Positions 57,860-64,000 of a stretch of 64,000 nucleotides of DNA are shown one piece after another. The DNA lies in the NCBI GenBank assembly GCA_035610835.1, contig CM069442.1:64209431-64273430 (forward strand), in the 5' to 3' direction. The notes below the pieces were generated by a model. It saw only the letters and a list, made by a program, of their open reading frames with translations. It searched no databases and was not told the DNA's origin. Position 1 is the first letter of the stretch; the number at the start of each line of letters is the position of its first letter. Origin of the DNA: Ophiura sarsii (taxonomy: Eukaryota > Echinodermata > Ophiuroidea > Amphilepidida > Ophiuridae). The position numbers and the translations under genes were made by a program.

Positions 57860-60380
57860 AGACATGTCATGTCATGTCAAACTAGTTTGTTGATTTAATC
57901 AAGCAGCATGTGATAGATTAATCAACTAGCGAATATAAGTGGCAAATAAAACTATAAAACTGAGAAAAGTGCCCTTTTGTACTGCCTTGTGCCTTTATTT
58001 TCTATATATTTTAGCAGCTTTAGGTACGAATTATTCCTTAAATGTACGTTGAACGACGTCGAACTGATTATTGGTGGATAGTAAATTGTTCAAAGATAAA
58101 ATTTACACAGAAAATGCAAAAACATATTTTTTGCCCAAAAATGGTCTTCTTATGCTGATAACGGCCCAAAAATCGATTTCTATTTTTGTCACCCCCCTTG
58201 ATTCGAAAGCTAACTATTTAAGGACTTGAATTAGCCTGGGTGTCAAGCTGTAACAAACATCATGAATGATACTGGTCATTGTAAAGGATGAGTCGCACAC
58301 CAGTAGATACAGGTGTTGGAAACAATTGATGATGTGAGATGTTCGGATTATGACTGTCTTTCCATGGAGAAAGAGAAAGAAGAGGTACACTTAAGATTTA
58401 CTGTTTTGTTAACGCTCTTTTCATGGGTATATGGCTAAGTGCAACAATGAAAACTGCATCATTTGTTATTTAAATGGCCATTGCTTCATCAATATTGGTG
58501 CTATTGTGACAAATGAGGTGTCAAATTGCGCGTGAGGAAATGCCTGTTCGTTCTCACTTGTTGAATTTATTTAGGGTCCTAAGAAGTGAACATTTCACAA
58601 CTTTTTTCTGGACCACTTTTTTTTTCTTCTTCTTTTTGGACTAAATTGTACTGCATCAAGAAATGAGGGCGATAGAATAATAGTTGTCCTACAGATGTGT
58701 TAAATACCGCCACTGTTGCTGCTTGATCACACCGATTATTTCCTGGCTGACACATTGGATTGTTTATGGGCGATGAGGGCGGTATCATATATGCTGAGAA
58801 AATGCCCTAAACAGCTTCCTCCGATGCTGCCATTAATATACATCTGTGGCACTTTCCATTATGCTTTTATCGTGGCACTCAAAAATCCTTTGAAGACATT
58901 CAAAACAAAGAAAATGAATAGAAAAAAGGAAAAAGAGTACCTATGTCCCAGGTACTGGTATACCAGGATCGTTCAAACTGGTACAATTTTACTGTTCCAG
59001 TATCTGTCAATATGTTGTGTTAATTGTCCCAGTATATTGGACGATACTGGTACATAATTGTGTTATAGTATCGCCCGATACTGGAACACAGACGGTGTAC
59101 CAGTATCGAACGATTACAGTCCAGAATCTGACCTAAAGTACACTTTTCCCGAGAAAAAAAAATTGAATTTGTCTGTAAACATTGGTGGCACACAAGCCAA
59201 GATAATCTAGTATCCCTGCCCTAAAACGTGTTGAAAGCAACAGGAAACACGAAAAGAAGTTTACTAAATCTAAAGATGAATGATCACGTTTGGCTGTATT
59301 GCTTTAACACACGAAAAAAACCACAAATATTTTTCTGTCAAATCTGAGGAATTAATTCAAATAGATATTCCGCACAATGTGACAGGTCTTCAGAGGAGAT
59401 CCAATTAATTTACGATATAGATATCTGTATACATGAGACATGTCATGTAGGCGAAGAGTGCCCCAGGCGAAGGATAGCGAAGGGTAGTAGACGAAATGGA
59501 AGATCTTTAACATAGCGCCCTCATATTTTCATTCAATCTCTGCTCCCGCCAGGTAAAATTTCTTATTCAAATGAGTATTATTATTATTTGTATTATGTTG
59601 AAATCCGTCATTTGCCTATAATACCCTTTACCTCTATTCAAAATTGCCCCCCCCCCCTCCTCGTTATAGTAACAAAATGAAACACACATAAAGAACCTTT
59701 TTTGTTTCTTCAAATTTCCATTAACCTTTTTTGAAGATTCTCAGATATCATTTACTGTATCAAACCCCTAAAAAGAGTTCTTACATACATGTATTTGAAG
59801 AACTCAGAAAAGGTTCTTTAATGGCAAAATAATTCTATACAGATTCGTGCGTACGCAGGATACACATAATGATATCACCTAACTCCTATTTCTATCTTTC
59901 TCTGCAATTCTCTTCCGGTTCCCTATAATTTTTTTCGCATTCTCTCCTTTCCCTCCTTACTTACTCTCCCTTTTTTTGACAGAGGTGTTTAACATCCTAT
60001 AAACGTACGCGCCTGGTTATTTCCTTTTGGGAGCAGTTTGTAGTTGACAATGACTGAGAAAGCAAAATAGTTTCTATAGATTATTAATTTAATAATCAAT
60101 TCAAGTCACAGCCTTATCGTCTAATCCTTCTCTGAGATGAGTTTTTGATATAATCTTGCAATCCATACAACCTTGACTTGAAATATCATAATCATGATAA
60201 TATCAGTTGATAATAGATACGGTTTCAAATTTTTATTTGTAATGGCGCGCGCCCATTTTTCAGAAAGGCAATCACTGAAGACTATGTATTTCCATATTTC
60301 AGCCCAGAATGTACCTACAGTTTGGATTTGAGTGGCAATACCCATGTTTTCATTTGAACAATCATGTATTCATAATTAAT
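57860..60380. other. Gene-free DNA with minor repeats
   Basis: ATGTC repeats lie next to the foldback end (57860-57885). Inverted 'ccagtatc/gatactgg' motifs cluster at 58940-59110. A C run is at 59648-59657. Degenerate AAAGAACCTTTT / AAAAGGTTCTTT motifs at 59690-59830 recall the elements near 21-23 kb. No gene recognised. Confidence 0.45.
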
Positions 60381-60389
60381 ATCTGCAGC

Positions 60390-63170
60390 GTTTTCTGCAA
60401 CTACAAACAAATCCAAAATGGCTGCCGTAATGACGCCGACAATCTGGATACATAGCATCAGTGTATAGAGTTTCATGGCGTGCACCAGTCGAAGACGTTG
60501 GTTAGAATAGTGCACCCCATGTTATGTTCACTTGAAAAAGCATAACATTACAAAACAAAATGGTATCCATATCTTATGTCCATCTTGTTTTAAAAATAAG
60601 TTTGACCATCTCTCAGTCCATGATATGAAATGTACATAGAGTTGTGATTTAATCTGCTGTACTCGGGTTTTTGAGATCAAAGAATATGTAGGAACAATCA
60701 GTTAGTTAATTAGTCGCTACAACTACAGTGAGTTCAAAATGGGCGCCATAATGGCACCGATAATCTGGAAGTACATACATACTGTACATCTATAAATAGG
60801 TTCATCGCGTCCGATTGGTATGAGGTGGGTTTTTTCATAATATTTCCACTAAAATAAGTCAACATTTATTTCAAAATAATTTATGTCAATATTGCAAATT
60901 GAAATTGCAATACTTGTAAGAATATGGTAATCTAAACATAATTCCATCATTCATAATTACTAGCTTTGTCTTTATTTTAGTGCTGAACTCGCATACAATT
61001 ATGATTTAAGTGACTTTATCCAGATTTGAGACTTCATTGGAACAATAATTTTATAGAGTTGCTGCATCGACACCAAATACAAAATGGCCACCAATGGTGA
61101 TTGATTTATTATTGTTTTATACACTGGGCCTAAAGAATATTTGAGAAAAAAATGTGGTTATATCAATAAACGTTAGTACAATAATAATGTTGTTAGCATT
61201 TTCTGCTGCAAACCTCCATTTAATCATCTTAAAACCAATGCCTGCATGCTAGGTCAATGCATTGGTAAAGGGAATTAGACCTGGGACTAATACGGTATAT
61301 CTTTATTAGTCCCAGATTACACCACTTAATCCTTAATTTTTGTCAATTCCAGCAAAATGCTGTAGCTTAATAGCCTGAAATGGTTAGCCTTAATATTGAC
61401 TTGACTTACTTGACTTGACTTAGAGCGGATGATTTTTCAGAACCACAATGCCTCTCCAGATCTTCCTTTCCAATATAGCTGTCTTGATTTCTTCCACCAG
61501 CAGTCCTGTATCACGTTTTAGTATGTCAATGTAGGTCAGGTCAGGGCTTTCTTACTCCTTGCTTTGGAATCCAATGTATGAGTTTGTGTACAAGCTCCTT
61601 GGACTCCCTGAAGTAGTGTCCAGCAAATCTTGCTCTGCGTTCTCTGATCTTGTCCGAGACCTTTGGCATGTCCCCATATACAGGTCCTAATTTGTCACAT
61701 GCTGACTCCAGTTGATGTTGAACACAAATCTTAGCATCCTAGTGTAGCATCCATCCAGTTGTTTACCAAGCTTTGGGGTGACTGTCCATGGCTCACATCC
61801 ATAAAGGAGGACTGATTCTACTGTATATATGAACAGTCTTTCTTTGAGCTTTCTGGATAGTGATTTAGCTTTCCATAACTGACTAAGTTTGCCACAAGCT
61901 CTGCATGCAACTGCTTTGCGTGTTTTGATGTCCTTTTCAGTACTGTGCAGTTCATCCAGGCTTCAAGGTATTTGAAGTCCTCCACTTTATCAAGGCGCAT
62001 GCCTTCGCTTGTGGTGATTACAGGTACTTGCGTCTGGTTGAAGGACATGTAGCCTTATGCATGACTTTATTAAATACAGAAGAGAAAGAAAACGACGGAG
62101 AAAAGAATGAGTTATCCATGCCACAAACATAATCAAATATGAGCTGTAGAACATAATAATGGCCAATAATCATGATAATAATGATTCCTAGATTACCATA
62201 TACAAGCAGATGTGGCATATATGTTGACAGGTTGTAGTTGTAGAGACTTTTCTTATTAAATTGATTCAAGATATTCTTTGATCATAATCTTAATCCTAAT
62301 CCGACTAGGTACTAGAAAATCCACGCTGGTATTGCGTTATCAATCTATGGTGACGACAATCTTGAAACCATACCCGTGAATGTTTGCTATTTTGATAATG
62401 GCCGCCATTATAAGAAAATGGCAAAATAGAAATATGGAGACCGATTTTTTAAAATGGTACCATATGCTGTTTCAAGTGAAAATGATAATGGTTTCAAAGA
62501 TTCTATCAAAACATACCCTGTAAGACACCATAAAACTCTTAATATAATAGTATACATGCAAATATGTATTTTTCAGATTTCTGGTAGCTATTTTGGATTA
62601 GTTGTAGTTGCAGAGACTCAATACTAAGGGATTGTTCTAATTGATCCCTTGACACCTAAAACATGGGTGTATAAGCTATCACTTAAATCACAACTCTAAA
62701 TGCTTTCAGGGCTGAGATATAGTCCGACGGCAAAATTAGTCTTAAAATCCCTGTCTTGAATGGTTGCTATTTTGACAAATGGACGCCAATATAACAACAA
62801 CAATGGCAAAATAGGAATGGAGAACAATTTTTAAATAGTATCGTAATGCTATTTCAAGTGAAAATTATATGGTATGCAAGATTTTACCCAAAACATACAC
62901 CTGTAAGATAGACACCTTGAAACTCTTAATTTAGATGCACATGTATAAATGTCCATATTTATTGAAATTGCAGTGACTCGATACACATAGGCGATTGTTC
63001 CAATGGATCCCTTGACCCCCACCTCCAAACCTGGATGTAGCCCCTTAAATCACAAACCAAGATGGCTGATTTAAGTGGAATAAACATGGTTTGCAAGAAT
63101 CTACCCAACATTTTCACAAAAGCACTTTTTGTGCCATAAGGGCATGTATTTATGCGCACTTTTTGAAATA
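60390..63170. repeat. Diverged repeats carrying an AAAATGGC-GCC motif
   Basis: 'caaaatggctgccgtaatg', 'caaaatgggcgccataatgg', 'acaaaatggccaccaatgg' and inverted or altered forms recur near 60414, 60737, 61079, 62398 and 62775. Segments at about 62370-62670 and 62755-63020 are imperfect ~400-bp tandem copies ('tttcaagtgaaaat', 'gattgttc', 'gatcccttgac'). Confidence 0.55.
61405..62050 (-). pseudogene. Degenerate 3' end of a non-LTR retrotransposon
   Basis: The minus strand shows fragments in several frames that together match the C-terminal region of reverse transcriptases: VEDFKYLEAWMN, EKDIKTRKA, SLSRKLKERLF, TVESVLLYGC with PWTVTPKLGKQLD, and RMLRFVFNIN. At least two frameshifts and a stop interrupt it. 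The 3' end runs into AAGTCAAGTCAAGT repeats, the same tail motif as the RTE-like copy at 7004-7700, although the protein sequence is clearly different. It is 5'-truncated and inactive. Confidence 0.85.
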
Positions 63171-63800
63171 AAAATACATCAGTTGAAGGTCTTTAGGTTG
63201 AAGCAACCGGAAGTTTTTGTATTCTTTACAAAAAGAAAGAAAATCATGATCAAAGTATTGTAAATGTTATTTGGTAAGTTGTATATTACGTAACATACTT
63301 GCCAACTGGTCATATACCACTTGAGAATCACTCAATAACAATGAATAAGGACATAAACGTACCCAAAATAACAAAACTCAATTCTTTTATATCGACATTT
63401 GTCTATTTCTTTATCCAAGTAAAACATTCAAGAATGGTGTTTTGACGAACGTAATTATTACAATTGCTGTATCAAAATACGTTCTCTTAAGAGGTTTTTT
63501 TCAACCAGACAATAAATAAATCGCAATTGTCGGGATAATAGTTGACAAATTTGGAAAGAGATTAGGGAGATTAGACGGATTAGTTTTGTACAGTTCTCTT
63601 GACTGACATTTTGTTGTCAAAATTGAGTGAATCCTTTGAAATAAACCAATCTTAGTTCTATATTGTGTTAGCATGTCACGTCGCCACTGACTTCCGATAT
63701 TTGCCACATCTTTTATCATGTTATTGAAATTATTCAATGGGGCAAGAAGCAGCACAAAAACCTATGTTAGAACAGAAGTTAGGGACGCACCATTAGATTT
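63170..63800. other. Gene-free flank
   Basis: AT-rich sequence with short frames only. No feature recognised. Confidence 0.35.
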
Positions 63801-63802
63801 TC

Positions 63803-63852
63803 AGGGGGGTAGGGGGGGGGGGGTAGGGGGGGGGGTAGGGGGGGGGGGTAGG
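63803..63852. repeat. G-rich array of (G)6-11-TA units
   Basis: Four G runs of 6 to 11 are separated by TA, which would favour G-quadruplex formation on the plus strand. A C run follows at 63907-63918. Confidence 0.85.
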
Positions 63853-64000
63853 AAGTTTTTGGAGAAAAAAAATTCCCCCTCTATGCAGGCCAACAAAAAG
63901 AAAAGTCCCCCCCCCCCCTGATGAGTAAAAAAACAAACTCTACCTCCACCCAACTCAATATGAATGAATACATTTAAAAAAATAATTCCCCCTTTACGGC

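Overview
This is intron- and repeat-rich, AT-rich animal nuclear DNA. There is no operon or bacterial signal. One multi-exon gene can be reconstructed with certainty: CDK1 (cdc2), on the minus strand. Short-TSD DNA transposons, 3' ends of non-LTR retrotransposons, long foldback elements and tRNA-like Pol III modules suggest a marine invertebrate, plausibly an echinoderm or another non-vertebrate deuterostome. That assignment is an inference.

Layout. 1-3066: gene-poor DNA with an intact-looking tRNA-like fold and the 3' flank of CDK1. 3067-12560: CDK1, seven coding exons for 304 aa, a 5'UTR exon, a probable non-coding first exon, and a promoter with three CCAAT boxes around a CHR-type TTCGAA. 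Its introns carry a truncated non-LTR element, several MITEs and a strong hairpin. 12560-25450: a dense mosaic of MITEs, minisatellites and homopolymer tracts with no convincing gene. 25462-27145: the last exon of a second minus-strand gene, giving a 510-aa Pro/Ser-rich protein with a Lys-rich segment and a Cys-rich tail; I do not recognise the family. 27574-30283: inverted element pairs, one pair enclosing a tRNA-Ser-like module. 30300-41500: mostly featureless DNA with a few MITEs. 41529-57859: the most unusual region. 57860-64000: gene-free DNA with a degenerate non-LTR retrotransposon 3' end and diverged tandem repeats.

The unusual region is a large foldback element (41778-57859) whose inverted arms contain about 1.4 kb of 21-bp repeats that reverse orientation at the centre. 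Its right arm is split at a TA dinucleotide by a 13.1-kb array. The array has the form A-B-A-B-A-B-B-B-A-B-A-B-B-A. A is a roughly 290-bp TA-flanked MITE with ends CAATC...GATTG. B is a near-identical 1414-bp unit carrying two tRNA-like modules on opposite strands. At the three junctions lacking A, the sequence is TACATA, the footprint expected when a Tc1/mariner-type element excises. Linked variants among the B copies let part of the array's history be read.

The other notable observation is in CDK1. The cyclin-binding helix reads PSTTIRE where CDK1 normally has PSTAIRE, because of one ACA codon in an otherwise orthodox kinase.
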